Source: Actinotalea endophytica (GTDB lineage Bacteria; Actinomycetota; Actinomycetes; Actinomycetales; Cellulomonadaceae). Taken from it: a stretch of 64,000 bases of DNA. The stretch is from the NCBI RefSeq assembly GCF_025717005.1, contig NZ_JAOVZU010000006.1:225174-289173 (forward strand), given 5' to 3'. Position 1 is the stretch's first letter, and each line of letters opens with the position of its first letter. The notes below the pieces were generated by a model that was not told the DNA's origin, made no database searches, and worked only from the letters and a program-made list of their open reading frames with translations. Of this stretch, positions 63,928-64,000 are shown one piece after another. Made by a program: the position numbers and the translations under genes.

Positions 63928-64000
63928 CGGGGGGGGGGCGGGGGGGGGGGGGCCCCCGGGGGGGGGGGGGGTGGGCCGGGGGGGGGGGGTGGGGGGGGGG
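63928..64000. other. G-homopolymer tail, probably not real sequence
   Basis: Runs of up to 14 G with a few C and T, no coding content, and a sharp change from the preceding sequence. It resembles the block inside ung and is likely a sequencing artefact or the end of a contig. Confidence 0.75.

Overview
The window is very GC-rich with dense, often overlapping genes. The gene set is actinobacterial: DUF4032, DUF3263, DUF3027, DUF2530, DUF4031, an XPB-type helicase, a WXG100 protein, a solo CIRCE-controlled groEL and IdeR. Start-codon habits (many GTG) and the mix of families fit Micrococcales, probably a Cellulomonas-like organism. That placement is inferred from resemblance; no search was run.

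Layout. 1-6.7 kb: the end of cysS, rlmB, a small membrane protein, DUF4032, an ABC-transporter ATPase for sugars, and otsA-otsB (trehalose synthesis). 6.8-10.5 kb: a Ser/Thr kinase with a membrane tail, a small membrane protein, and a MauE/DoxX plus DsbA-like redox pair, followed by tRNA-Thr(TGT). 10.9-15.1 kb is the most unusual region: four small secreted proteins that look like one paralogous family (three share C-X33-C), a Ser/His (SipW/ER-type) signal peptidase among them, a secreted-type SGNH hydrolase on the other strand, and a clear class-I cyclic-di-GMP riboswitch in front of the fourth paralogue. A GGDEF-EAL protein at 54.6-56.9 kb could make or break the ligand. 15.1-26 kb: ung (3' end replaced by G-rich low-complexity sequence), DUF3263, a LytR_C protein, groEL with two CIRCE elements, DUF4031, WXG100, an HD protein, a two-component system, PspA and a TPM-domain protein.

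26-45 kb is mostly conserved core: a glutamine-amidotransferase-like protein, XPB helicase and its associated protein, cold-shock protein/DUF3027/sacsin-like ATPase as an overlapping operon, NCS2 permease, UDP-glucose dehydrogenase, a MarR-MFS pair with a palindromic operator candidate, an MFS-serC pair, IdeR, and a c-di-AMP (ydaO) riboswitch in front of an NlpC/P60 hydrolase. 45-57 kb: HNH nuclease, tandem universal stress protein, Lrp/AsnC regulator, a secreted subtilase, ornithine aminotransferase with a dimethylarginine/arginine hydrolase (arginine catabolism), a SRPBCC protein, an aldo-keto reductase, an EcsC-like protein and the GGDEF-EAL protein.

57.1-62.8 kb is accessory. A tRNA-Arg(CCT) gene is followed by a gene-free stretch, an unrecognised gene with a HEPN-like R-x4-H motif, a tyrosine recombinase and an excisionase-like protein, then poorly conserved or broken ORFs. 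This looks like a small or decayed integrative element inserted at the tRNA. A SAM-dependent methyltransferase follows, and the window ends in a G-homopolymer block that is probably not genuine sequence.

At least eleven genes start six or seven bases after a TANNNT -10 hexamer with no leader, so leaderless transcription appears common here.
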